DNA of 64,000 bases from Halobacteroides halobius DSM 5150 (GTDB taxonomy: Bacteria > Bacillota > Halanaerobiia > Halobacteroidales > Halobacteroidaceae): contig NC_019978.1 in assembly GCF_000328625.1 (NCBI RefSeq), forward strand, positions 1,240,001 through 1,304,000, given 5' to 3'. Shown here in pieces: positions 16,789 to 24,702 of the stretch (its first letter is position 1; every line of letters begins with the position of its first letter). The position numbers were made by a program, and so were the translations under genes. The notes beneath the pieces are model-generated. The model saw only the letters and a program-made list of their open reading frames with translations, was not told where the DNA came from and made no database searches.

Positions 16789-18696
16789 ATGTCACGAAAT
16801 ATCTATTTAGATAATGTTTCAGTAGAAGAGGCGAGGGAGAAGTGGCAAGAAGCGCTAACTATCAAAGCAACTACAGAGAAAATAGATATTAGAGAAGCTA
16901 CTGGCAGAAGACTAGCTAAGCCAGTTAGAGCAAAGCTGTCAACTCCATCTTATTATGCTTCAGCTATGGATGGGATTGCTTTGTCAGCTACAGATACAGT
17001 TGGGGCTACTGAAAGAACTCCTGTTCAGTTACAGGAGGGTAAAGAGTATCAATTGATTGATACTGGAGATCCTCTCCCGGAGGAATTTGATGCAGTAATG
17101 ATGATTGAGAAGGTAAATCAAATAAAAGAAGGAATAGTAGAAATTGAAGAGTCAGTTGCTCCAGGACAGAATGTACGGTCTGTTGGAGAGAGCTTAGTTA
17201 AAGGTCAATTAATCCTAACGGTAGGAACTAAAATTGGCCCATATGATATTGGTTTGGTATTAGAAGGAGGGGTAACTGAAGTTACTGTTTATACTCAACC
17301 TCAGGTAGATATTATTCCTACTGGTAGTGAGTTAATTGAGCCTGGTAGAAGTCCACAACCTGGTCAAATTATAGAGTATAATTCAGAGGTGATTAAAAAT
17401 TTAGTACTTAACTGGGGTGGAAAGGTGATGCAAAGAGATATTACTCCAGATAAATATGAAGAGATTAAAGAAAAGATTCAACAAGTAACTCAAGAGAGTG
17501 ACTTAGTTGCTATTATAGCTGGTTCTTCAGCAGGACGAGAAGATTATACAGCTCAGATTGTAGCTGAGTTAGGCGAGGTAGTAGTTCATGGAGTAAGTAT
17601 CAAGCCTGGTGGGCCAGTCATCTTAGGTCGTATAGGAGATACACCAGTAATAGGTCTTCCTGGTTATCCAGTTGCATCTGCTCTTAACTTTAGGTTGTTT
17701 GCCCAACCAATACTCTATCAATTAGCAGGTCTTAGTACCCCTGAAACTAAAGAAGTTAAGGCAATATTAAATAAGAAATTAGTTTCTAAGCTTGGATTTA
17801 GGGAATTTGTGCGAGCTAAATTAGTTAAGTTAGATAATCAAATAGTAGCAGTTCCTTTAGCTAGATCATCAGGGGTAATAGGCTCTCTAGTAGAAGCAGA
17901 TGGTTTAGTTACTATTTCTGAATATAGTGAAGGTATCGATAAAGGTTCAGAGGTAAATGTAGAGTTATTGGTCAATCAATCTAAGCCAGCTGAGACATTG
18001 ATGATTAATGGTAGTAATGATCATAGTTTAGACCTACTTAAGAATAAGTTGGCCCAGCAAGGGGTTGATTTGCTGACTCAACCAACTAATAGTCTAGCCG
18101 GTTTAACTACTTTATCTAGAGGAGAATCTCATTTAGCTAGTATTAATTTATTAGATTCAGATGGTCAATATAGACAGTCTTTAGATAGATATTTTCCTAC
18201 AGAAGATGTAAAAGTAGTTAACTTAGCTTATCGCCAACAGGGTCTAATAGTTACTGCTGGTAATCCAAAGAATATCACAGGGATTGCTGATTTAGTAGTT
18301 AATGATCTTGTATTTATTAATCGCCAGCAAGGATCTGGAGCCAGAATGTTAATTGATAATCAATTAGCAAAATTAAATATTGATTCAACAAAGATAAGTG
18401 GTTATCAGCAGGTTAAGCAAAATGATGTAACATTAGCAACTACAATAGCTCAAGGAGGAGCAGATGTGGGAGTTGGTACTTTAGTTACAGCTCAAGTTTT
18501 TGATTTGGATTTTATTCCACTTAGAAAAGAAAGGATTGACTTAGTAATCCCTAATCAGTATTGGACTGATACTAGAATTAAAGAATTATTCAAGGTTATT
18601 TGTAGCTCAGATTTTAAAGCAGAAATAAATCAGTTAGCTGGTTATGATACTTCACAAACAGGGCAGGTGTTAACAGATGGGCCAACTAGTAGATAG
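16789..18696 (+). CDS. MoeA-like protein fused to a periplasmic-binding-protein-like domain
   Basis: Residues 1 to about 400 repeat the MoeA domain (YYASAMDGIAL, IPTGSELIEPG, IAGSSAGREDYTA, KPGGPV, GLPGYPVAS). Residues from about 415 to 635 form a LysR-substrate/PBP-like domain containing the INRQQGSGARMLIDNQL motif of that class. This MoeA-PBP architecture is known in clostridia and archaea and is thought to sense or load molybdate/tungstate. The ATG at 16789 has the perfect AAGGAGGATCC upstream; an earlier ATG at 16768 would place this ribosome-binding site inside the gene. The end overlaps moaA by 20 nt. Confidence 0.9.
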   Translation: MSRNIYLDNVSVEEAREKWQEALTIKATTEKIDIREATGRRLAKPVRAKLSTPSYYASAMDGIALSATDTVGATERTPVQLQEGKEYQLIDTGDPLPEEFDAVMMIEKVNQIKEGIVEIEESVAPGQNVRSVGESLVKGQLILTVGTKIGPYDIGLVLEGGVTEVTVYTQPQVDIIPTGSELIEPGRSPQPGQIIEYNSEVIKNLVLNWGGKVMQRDITPDKYEEIKEKIQQVTQESDLVAIIAGSSAGREDYTAQIVAELGEVVVHGVSIKPGGPVILGRIGDTPVIGLPGYPVASALNFRLFAQPILYQLAGLSTPETKEVKAILNKKLVSKLGFREFVRAKLVKLDNQIVAVPLARSSGVIGSLVEADGLVTISEYSEGIDKGSEVNVELLVNQSKPAETLMINGSNDHSLDLLKNKLAQQGVDLLTQPTNSLAGLTTLSRGESHLASINLLDSDGQYRQSLDRYFPTEDVKVVNLAYRQQGLIVTAGNPKNITGIADLVVNDLVFINRQQGSGARMLIDNQLAKLNIDSTKISGYQQVKQNDVTLATTIAQGGADVGVGTLVTAQVFDLDFIPLRKERIDLVIPNQYWTDTRIKELFKVICSSDFKAEINQLAGYDTSQTGQVLTDGPTSR

Positions 18697-19651
18697 ATAC
18701 CAACGTAAGATAGATTATCTAAGAATATCGATTACTGATAGGTGTAATCTACGTTGCCGTTATTGTATGCCTCCAGAAGGAGTAGATTTTATCGAGCATG
18801 ATCAGATTTTAAGTTACGAAAAGATAGTTAGAATTGTACAAACAGGGGCTAAATTAGGCATAAAAAAGGTTAGAGTAACTGGAGGAGAGCCATTGGTTAG
18901 AAAAGGTGCTGTTGATTTAATTAGGATGTTAAAGAATATTTCTGGGATTGAAGAAGTAGCTTTGACCACTAATGGTGTTTTATTAGCTAAATATGCTTCG
19001 CAATTAGTTACAGCAGGATTGGATCGAGTTAATATTAGCTTAGATACCCTCCAGCAGGATAAATTCAGGGAGATTACTAACTTTGATCAGTTAGAGCAGG
19101 TAATAGAAGGTATTAAGTCAGCTTTAGAGGTAGGTTTAACTCCAGTTAAGATTAATGTAGTAGTGATGCAAAGTATAAATGATGATGAGATTTTTGATTT
19201 TATTGCTTTGACTAGACAGTTACCTGTTCATGTCCGCTTTATTGAGTATATGCCGGCAGGTAGTAAAGAGAGTGAACAAGAGAAATACTATATAGGGAGT
19301 AAGCAGTTAAAAAAAGAGATAAAAAGGGAAGAGAAACTATTGGCAACTCAGTTTCAGAAAGGTAATGGTCCAGCCTATTATTATCAAGTTTCTGATAGTC
19401 TAGGGACAATTGGATTTATTAGTCCGATTAGTAATTCTTTTTGTAGTAGCTGTAATCGTTTAAGATTGACTTCAACTGGAGACTTGAGAGCTTGTTTATG
19501 TAATGAGCAAGAAATTAATTTACGAGACAAGTTAAAGCAAGGTGAAGCTGAAGTAAAAAGAGCTTTTCAATTAGCAGTGGACAGTAAGGCAGAGAAACAT
19601 TCTTTAAGTCAGGGTAACTTTAATAAGAATATGTCCCAGATAGGAGGCTAA
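18677..19651 (+). CDS. moaA: GTP 3',8-cyclase (radical SAM)
   Basis: The 324-residue protein catalyses the first step of molybdopterin synthesis, converting GTP to the 3',8-cyclo intermediate. The radical SAM cluster is C23-x3-C27-x2-C30, followed by the GGEP motif. The C-terminal second [4Fe-4S] site is the FCSSCNRLR segment with a later ACLC. The protein ends in the double glycine (IGG) that the family needs for activity. The start overlaps the MoeA-PBP gene and has AGGTG upstream. Confidence 0.95.
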   Translation: MGQLVDRYQRKIDYLRISITDRCNLRCRYCMPPEGVDFIEHDQILSYEKIVRIVQTGAKLGIKKVRVTGGEPLVRKGAVDLIRMLKNISGIEEVALTTNGVLLAKYASQLVTAGLDRVNISLDTLQQDKFREITNFDQLEQVIEGIKSALEVGLTPVKINVVVMQSINDDEIFDFIALTRQLPVHVRFIEYMPAGSKESEQEKYYIGSKQLKKEIKREEKLLATQFQKGNGPAYYYQVSDSLGTIGFISPISNSFCSSCNRLRLTSTGDLRACLCNEQEINLRDKLKQGEAEVKRAFQLAVDSKAEKHSLSQGNFNKNMSQIGG

Positions 19652-19653
19652 TG

Positions 19654-20574
19654 ATGAGTAATTTAAGTCATTTTGATGAAGCAGGAAGATCAAGAATGGT
19701 TGACGTTGGTGATAAAGGAGAGACAAAAAGAGTAGCTGTAGCTAAAGGGGAAGTTAAAGTTAAGGCCAAGACTCTAGATTTGATTACAGCAGAGGAGATA
19801 GAAAAAGGGGATGTCTTAGAGGTAGCTAGAGTAGCAGGAATTATGGGAGTGAAGAAGACATCAGATTTGATTCCAATGTGCCATCCTTTATTAATTAATG
19901 GAGTTGATGTTAAGTTTAATATATTTAAAGAGGAAGCTAGGATTGAAATTATTGCTACTGCTAAGACAACAGGTAAGACAGGAGTAGAGATGGAAGCTTT
20001 GACTGCAGTTTCTACGGCAGGCTTAACAATCTATGATATGTGTAAGGCAGTAGATAAAGAGATTGAGATAGGAGAGATTAAATTACTGAAAAAGACTGGA
20101 GGTAAGAGTGGAACTTATTTGGCTGATGAATTAACAGGTAAAGTAGTAGCTATCTGTCGAAGTCAAGAAAAAGGAGTTGCTAAAAAAGAGATATCGGAAG
20201 TTGAGCTTAAAATAGACTATGGTTTAGAAGGAGATGCTCATGCTGGTGATTGGCATCGACAAGTTAGCTTATTGGCTCAAGAAGATATTGCTTATATGAA
20301 AGAGCAAGGCTTAGAGCTAGAGGCTGGTGCTTTTGGAGAAAATCTAATTACTCAGGGACTAGACTTACAAATGTTAGCAGTAGGTGCTAAATTGAAATTA
20401 AATTCTAATATTGTTTTAGAAGTAACCCAGAAAGGGAAGGAATGCCATGATAGATGTGCTATTTATGAGGCCGTAGGTGATTGTATTATGCCTCGACGTG
20501 GTATTTTTGCGCGAGTAGTAAAGGGTGGTAAATTAAAGAAAAATGATAAAGTTGAGGTGTTAATTGATGATTAA
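19654..20574 (+). CDS. moaC: MoaC-MOSC fusion: cyclic pyranopterin monophosphate synthase with MOSC domain
   Basis: Residues 1 to about 155 are MoaC (LSHFDEAGRSRMVDV start, MCHPLLINGV, KTGVEMEALTAVS, YDMCKAVDK), which converts the MoaA product to cPMP. Residues from about 160 to 306 are a MOSC domain (GLEGDAHAGDWHRQVSLL, AGAFGENL, and the cysteine in GKECHDRC), a fold linked to sulfur transfer on molybdopterin. Such fusions occur in anaerobic Firmicutes. ATG 19654 is 6 nt after AGGAGG; the adjacent ATG 19651 is too close. The gene overlaps mogA. Confidence 0.93.
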   Translation: MSNLSHFDEAGRSRMVDVGDKGETKRVAVAKGEVKVKAKTLDLITAEEIEKGDVLEVARVAGIMGVKKTSDLIPMCHPLLINGVDVKFNIFKEEARIEIIATAKTTGKTGVEMEALTAVSTAGLTIYDMCKAVDKEIEIGEIKLLKKTGGKSGTYLADELTGKVVAICRSQEKGVAKKEISEVELKIDYGLEGDAHAGDWHRQVSLLAQEDIAYMKEQGLELEAGAFGENLITQGLDLQMLAVGAKLKLNSNIVLEVTQKGKECHDRCAIYEAVGDCIMPRRGIFARVVKGGKLKKNDKVEVLIDD

Positions 20575-21058
20575 AGTAGGTATCTTAACTTTAAGTGATA
20601 CAGGAGCAGCAGGAAAGCGAAAAGATAAAAGTGGGAAACGAATTGAAGAGCTTATTAGTCAGATTGGTGGGGAGGTTACTTATTATCAAGTATTACCTGA
20701 TGATAAGGAGACTATTGTAAGAGAGCTAAAGAAGATGACTGACCAATCAAAATTAGAATTGATTTTAACGACTGGAGGTACAGGGTTAGCCCCTAGAGAT
20801 GTAACACCAGAAGCTACTACAGAGGTAATAGATACGGAAGTACCAGGTATAGCAGAGGCAATTAGAGCAAAAAGTCTAGCTAAGACACCTAAAGCTATGT
20901 TATCACGGGCTGTAGCAGGTGTAAGAAATGAATCATTGATCATTAATCTGCCAGGTAGTCCTAAAGCTGTAGAGGAATGTCTAGAAGTAGTATTACCAGT
21001 TTTAACTCATGCTGTTAAATTAATAAAAGATCAGGTAAAGGAGTGTGCAAGGGACTGA
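20567..21058 (+). CDS. mogA: Molybdopterin adenylyltransferase (MogA/MoaB family)
   Basis: The 163-residue protein shows the MogA/MoaB motifs GILTLSDTGAAGKRKDKSG, the TTGGTGLAPRDVTPEAT segment that binds molybdopterin, and INLPGSPKAVEECL. It activates molybdopterin by adenylylation before MoeA acts. ATG 20567 lies inside the end of the MOSC fusion gene with GAGGTG upstream. The sequence does not separate MogA from MoaB naming. Confidence 0.92.
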   Translation: MIKVGILTLSDTGAAGKRKDKSGKRIEELISQIGGEVTYYQVLPDDKETIVRELKKMTDQSKLELILTTGGTGLAPRDVTPEATTEVIDTEVPGIAEAIRAKSLAKTPKAMLSRAVAGVRNESLIINLPGSPKAVEECLEVVLPVLTHAVKLIKDQVKECARD

Positions 21059-21086
21059 TTGATATAAAGCTATAGCTTTATATCAA
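21059..21086. repeat. 28-nt perfect palindrome after mogA
   Basis: TTGATATAAAGCTA and its exact complement form a 28-nt perfect palindrome overlapping the end of mogA. A T-tract does not follow, so it may be a processing or stalling hairpin or a protein site. It shares its nonamer arms with the repeat at 16724-16757. Confidence 0.6.
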
Positions 21087-21116
21087 TAGTTGACAGTATC
21101 AAAACTTTTAAATTAC

Positions 21117-21223
21117 TTATGAGTTAATTGATAATTGAGAATATAGAATTGAGAGTTAAAAATAAACTCCGATATTATCTATTAATTGGTGTTTTGAATT
21201 TATTCATTACCCACTACTCATAA
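21117..21223. repeat. Possible small MITE-like element between mogA and mobB
   Basis: TTATGAGT (21117-21124) and ACTCATAA (21216-21223) bracket about 90 nt of AT-rich sequence with repeated ATTGAG/ATTGATAATTGAG words. No target-site duplication is evident. It could be a decayed mobile element or chance. The window has no second full copy. Confidence 0.3.
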
Positions 21224-21251
21224 CTGATTACTTAATAAAGGAGGAAGTAAA

Positions 21252-21740
21252 ATGATACCAATTGTATCTATAGTTGGTTGGTCTAATTCAGGTAAGACAA
21301 CCTTTATTACTGAATTAATTCCGGCCTTAAAGGAAAAAGGTTATAAAGTGGCAACTATTAAGCATGATGCCCATAAGTTTCAAATTGACAAGCCAGGTAA
21401 AGATAGTTGGCAGCATCGAGAAGCTGGAGCAAAGATAGTTATTCTTTCTTCTTCAGATAAGGTAGCTATGATTAAAGAGGTGAGAGAAGAACCTAGTGTA
21501 GAGACTTTAGTGGAAGAATATATAGATTCAGACATAGATTCAGACTTTGATTTAGTGCTCGCCGAAGGGTATAAGACAGGGTCTACTTCTAAAGTAGAGG
21601 TTTTTAGACCAAATGTGTATAATAAACCTGCGGTAGATGAAGAGAATCTATTACTGAGAGTAATAAATGATTCTACTAGAGAGGAGTTGTTGGCCCAGGT
21701 AGATCGGGTATGTAAAGTGATTGAGAAGGAAGTATTATAA
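21252..21740 (+). CDS. mobB: Molybdopterin-guanine dinucleotide biosynthesis protein B
   Basis: The 162-residue GTP-binding protein has a P-loop, GWSNSGKTT, at residues 8-16, followed by KHDAHKF and the AEGYKTG segment typical of MobB. It assists MobA in making MGD. The Shine-Dalgarno AGGAGGAAG precedes ATG 21252. It is separated from mogA by 193 nt that hold the palindrome and the repeat element. Confidence 0.92.
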   Translation: MIPIVSIVGWSNSGKTTFITELIPALKEKGYKVATIKHDAHKFQIDKPGKDSWQHREAGAKIVILSSSDKVAMIKEVREEPSVETLVEEYIDSDIDSDFDLVLAEGYKTGSTSKVEVFRPNVYNKPAVDEENLLLRVINDSTREELLAQVDRVCKVIEKEVL

Positions 21741-21788
21741 CCAATTAATATCAAATAAGCTACTGACTTAACTAAAAAAATGAGGAAG

Positions 21789-21853
21789 AGTGATATTTAT
21801 CACAACGTTGCAGTGGTAGATATGCTATTATATATTTGTGATTGATAAAACAA
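21789..21853 (+). promoter_or_regulatory. Crp/Fnr-type site and -10 box for the FNT channel gene
   Basis: AGTGA-TATTTA-TCACA (21789-21804) has its centre 34.5 bp from the end of TATTAT (21826-21831). A weaker half site, TTGTGA-TTGATA-AAACAA (21836-21853), lies just after the predicted start near 21838. The leader then runs about 110 nt to the ATG and contains a small CAAG/CTTG hairpin and a T-rich stretch. Confidence 0.72.
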
Positions 21854-21947
21854 GGACAAGGAGCTTGTTGAGCCTTAAATTATTTTTTTTGCTTAATTTA
21901 GTACTTATATTCACAAGTTTCTTTATAACAGGAAAGGGGAGATTTAA

Positions 21948-22751
21948 ATGTTTACTAAAACAGTTAATAGTGTTGCAGCAGCAGCTAAGAAGAAAGTAGG
22001 ATTTATGAATCAATCATTAGTCAAGTATTTCATCTTATCAATGATGGCTGGAGCTTTTGTAGGGTTAGGGATCATGTTAATTTTCTCTATTGGAGCCCCT
22101 CTAAAAGCAGTAGGTTCACCTATAGTTAAGACAATTATGGGAGCATCTTTTGGAGTTGCTTTAACTTTAGTTATTTTTGCTGGGTCTGAATTATTCACAG
22201 GAAATAATTTAGTGATGACAGTTGGTTATTTATCTGGAGAAGTAAGTCTAAAGGATGTATTGAAGTTATGGTTTTGGTGTTATTTAGGTAATTTAGTTGG
22301 TTCGCTTGTTATGGCTTGGTTATTATATAATACAGGTTTGATTTCAAGTGGAGTAACAGCTGATTTTATCTTAAAGGCAACAGCAGCTAAGATGAACGCT
22401 CCAGTTTCTCAATTGTTCTTTAGAGGTATCTTATGTAATATGTTAGTTTGTTTAGCTATTTGGATGGGGATTAAGGCTAAAAATGAAGTCTCTAAATTAA
22501 TCTTAATCTTCTGGACTCTATTTGCGTTTATTGGTAGTGGATTTGAGCATAGCATAGCTAATATGACTCTATTAGCTATGGGACTATTTATTCCTCATCC
22601 AGAGACTATTACAGTAATGGGTTATCTTAGAAACTTAATCCCCGTAACGTTAGGAAATGTTATTGGTGGTGGAGTATTAATTGGAGCTATCTATTGGTAT
22701 GTAGCTAGTGATTCTTTAGCAGCTAAGCAAGAGGTTAAAGAAGTAGCTTAG
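21948..22751 (+). CDS. Formate/nitrite transporter family channel, candidate hydrosulfide channel
   Basis: The 267-residue protein has the six membrane segments of FNT channels and both signatures: FAGSELFTGNN and FEHSIANM, which carry the pore-lining residues. FNT channels pass formate, nitrite or hydrosulfide. In Clostridioides difficile an FNT member (FNT3/HSC) next to asrABC exports hydrosulfide, and the same adjacency is seen here, so HS- export is the best guess; nitrite is the alternative because a nitrate reductase is under the same kind of site. The Shine-Dalgarno AAAGGGGAG precedes ATG 21948. Confidence 0.9.
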   Translation: MFTKTVNSVAAAAKKKVGFMNQSLVKYFILSMMAGAFVGLGIMLIFSIGAPLKAVGSPIVKTIMGASFGVALTLVIFAGSELFTGNNLVMTVGYLSGEVSLKDVLKLWFWCYLGNLVGSLVMAWLLYNTGLISSGVTADFILKATAAKMNAPVSQLFFRGILCNMLVCLAIWMGIKAKNEVSKLILIFWTLFAFIGSGFEHSIANMTLLAMGLFIPHPETITVMGYLRNLIPVTLGNVIGGGVLIGAIYWYVASDSLAAKQEVKEVA

Positions 22752-22755
22752 TGAA

Positions 22756-22798
22756 TGTGATATTTATCACTACTGAGCAATTTAAAATGTGATATGAT
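22756..22798 (+). promoter_or_regulatory. Crp/Fnr-type site and -10 box for asrABC
   Basis: TGTGA-TATTTA-TCACT (22756-22771) begins 5 nt after the FNT stop. TATGAT at 22793-22798 ends 34.5 bp from the site centre. The six spacer bases are the same as in the FNT site, suggesting a common regulator. Confidence 0.75.
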
Positions 22799-22812
22799 AG
22801 GTACGAATAAGA

Positions 22813-22836
22813 GTTCAGCCTGTAGGTTGGACTTTT
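22813..22836 (+). terminator. Leader hairpin of asrA (terminator or attenuator)
   Basis: GTTCAGCC (22813-22820) pairs with GGTTGGAC (22825-22832), using two G-U pairs, over a 4-nt loop and is followed by TTTTATT. It starts about 8 nt into the predicted asr transcript, so it could end the FNT transcript, attenuate asr, or both. Confidence 0.5.
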
Positions 22837-22878
22837 ATTATTTAGTTTTATAAAGAATGAAAGGGTAGGTGAATAAAT

Positions 22879-23889
22879 ATGTCATACAAGTTAACTACAG
22901 CAGATTTTGATAGCTTATTGGCTAATTTACAAGATGAGTATAAGGTTTACGGGCCAACCAGAAAGAAAGATAAAGGAACTTTTTCTGATACTGATTTATT
23001 TATTTATAATCAAGTGGAGGATTTAAGTGAGCTTGAATTTGATGTAAAGACTAAATTTTCTCCTAAAGAGATTGTTTTTCCTATCACACAGACTCTATTT
23101 TACTTTACTGAGGATGAGTATAAAGAGCCTAAGGCAGATGAAGAAAAGGTAGTTGTCTTTTTACGTCCTTGTGAAGTTAATGCCTTTAAACGATTAGATA
23201 AGATTTTTTTAGAGAATGGGCCTCAAGAGGATATTTATTATAAGAGGTTACGAGAAAAGGTTAAGTTTATAGTAGTAGAATGTACAGAAGGTTTTGATTC
23301 TTGTTTTTGTGTTTCTATGGGTACTAATGAAGTTAAGGATTACTCAGCTTTTGTGAGAGCAGAAGATGATAAATTCTTATTTGATGTTAAAGATGATGCT
23401 TTAGCTGATTTATTTGTTGAAGAAGAGGAAGTAGAGTTTACTCCTCAGTTTATTCAAGAAAATGAACAAGAGGTTGAAATACCAGCTTTAGAAGAGATCA
23501 ATGATGATTTATTTGCATCAGAAATTTGGCAAGAATACAGTAGCCGTTGTATAGCTTGTGGTCGTTGTAATACTGTGTGCCCCACTTGTAGTTGTTGGAC
23601 AATGCAAGATATTTTCTATCAAGATAATAAAGAAGCTGGTGAAAGAAGAAGAGTCTGGGCTGGTTGTCATATCGATGGATTTACAGAAATGGCAGGAGGC
23701 CATGAATTTAGAGAAGATTATGGTGATAGAATGAGATTTAAAACACTTCATAAGATCTATGACTTCCGTAAGCGATTCGATATGAATATGTGTGTAGGTT
23801 GTGGTCGTTGTGAAGATGTTTGTCCGCAATATATTTCATTTATAGAAGCAATTAATAAGTTAAATCAGGCTATTGGGGAGGGAAGATAA
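22879..23889 (+). CDS. asrA: Anaerobic sulfite reductase subunit A
   Basis: The 336-residue iron-sulfur protein has two C-terminal ferredoxin motifs, CIACGRCNTVCPTCSC and CVGCGRCEDVCP, and an N-terminal region with VVFLRPCEVNAFKRLD and conserved cysteines (FDSCFC) typical of AsrA / hydrogenase-beta-like proteins. It shuttles electrons from AsrB to AsrC in the cytoplasm. The asrA stop abuts asrB with no gap. Confidence 0.94.
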   Translation: MSYKLTTADFDSLLANLQDEYKVYGPTRKKDKGTFSDTDLFIYNQVEDLSELEFDVKTKFSPKEIVFPITQTLFYFTEDEYKEPKADEEKVVVFLRPCEVNAFKRLDKIFLENGPQEDIYYKRLREKVKFIVVECTEGFDSCFCVSMGTNEVKDYSAFVRAEDDKFLFDVKDDALADLFVEEEEVEFTPQFIQENEQEVEIPALEEINDDLFASEIWQEYSSRCIACGRCNTVCPTCSCWTMQDIFYQDNKEAGERRRVWAGCHIDGFTEMAGGHEFREDYGDRMRFKTLHKIYDFRKRFDMNMCVGCGRCEDVCPQYISFIEAINKLNQAIGEGR

Positions 23890-24690
23890 ATGAGTAAGAA
23901 TCCTTATTTACCAGAACACGCTGAAATTATAGATATTAAACAAGAGACAGAGGTTGATTACACTTACCGCTTAGATATAGATTTAGATGTTGAAAATGGT
24001 CAATTTGTAGAGGTTTCAATTCCTAAAGTCGGGGAATGTCCTATTTCAGTTAGTGATTTTGGAGATGATTATATTGATTTAACAATTCGTCACGTTGGTA
24101 AAGTAACTAACCAGATTGGAGATTTAGAAGTTGGAGATAAGCTTGGTATTCGGGGTCCTTATGGTAATGGCTTTCCGATGGACAAGTATCAAGGGACAGA
24201 TATGGTAATTGCAGCTGGAGGAACTGGGTTAGCACCAGTTAAGAGTATTATTAATCATTACTATAATAATCCCGCTGAGGTGGCCTCTTTAACTTTATTG
24301 CTTGGTTTTAAAAGTCCAGATAATATTTTATTTAGAGAGGAAATTAAAAAGTGGCGAGCAGCTGAGCACATTGATGTGATTTTGACTGTTGATAAGGGTG
24401 ATAAAGAGTGGAGAGGAAATAAAGGGCTAATTACTAATTTTGTAGATCAGGTTGAATTTACTAATTTAGATAATATGGAAGTGATTGTGGTTGGCCCACC
24501 TATTATGATGAAGTTTACTACCCAAGAATTTATGAAGCATGATCTTACTCAAGAACAGATTTGGGTATCCTTTGAACGGAAGATGTCTTGTGGGATAGGA
24601 AAGTGTGGGCACTGTAAGATAGATGATACTTATGTTTGTGTTGAAGGGCCAGTATTTAATTATCCTACAGCAGAGAAATTAATAGATTAA
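23890..24690 (+). CDS. asrB: Anaerobic sulfite reductase subunit B (FAD/NADH module)
   Basis: The 266-residue protein belongs to the ferredoxin-NADP reductase fold: an FAD domain with IRHVGKVTNQI and GIRGPYGNGFP, an NAD-binding segment AAGGTGLAPVKS, and a C-terminal [2Fe-2S] cysteine set (MSCGIGKCGHCKI, then YVCVEGPVF) as in PyrK/AsrB. It takes electrons from NADH. The asrC start follows after 12 nt. Confidence 0.94.
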   Translation: MSKNPYLPEHAEIIDIKQETEVDYTYRLDIDLDVENGQFVEVSIPKVGECPISVSDFGDDYIDLTIRHVGKVTNQIGDLEVGDKLGIRGPYGNGFPMDKYQGTDMVIAAGGTGLAPVKSIINHYYNNPAEVASLTLLLGFKSPDNILFREEIKKWRAAEHIDVILTVDKGDKEWRGNKGLITNFVDQVEFTNLDNMEVIVVGPPIMMKFTTQEFMKHDLTQEQIWVSFERKMSCGIGKCGHCKIDDTYVCVEGPVFNYPTAEKLID

Positions 24691-24702
24691 GGGGGGAGTA
24701 AG

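Noticed and set aside
16724-21086. TTGATATAA palindromes as ordinary terminators
   Set aside because: Neither copy is followed by a T-tract and the stems are AT-rich; left as unexplained repeats.
21117-21223. Insertion sequence
   Set aside because: Only short imperfect terminal repeats, no transposase and no target duplication; kept as a low-confidence MITE-like element.
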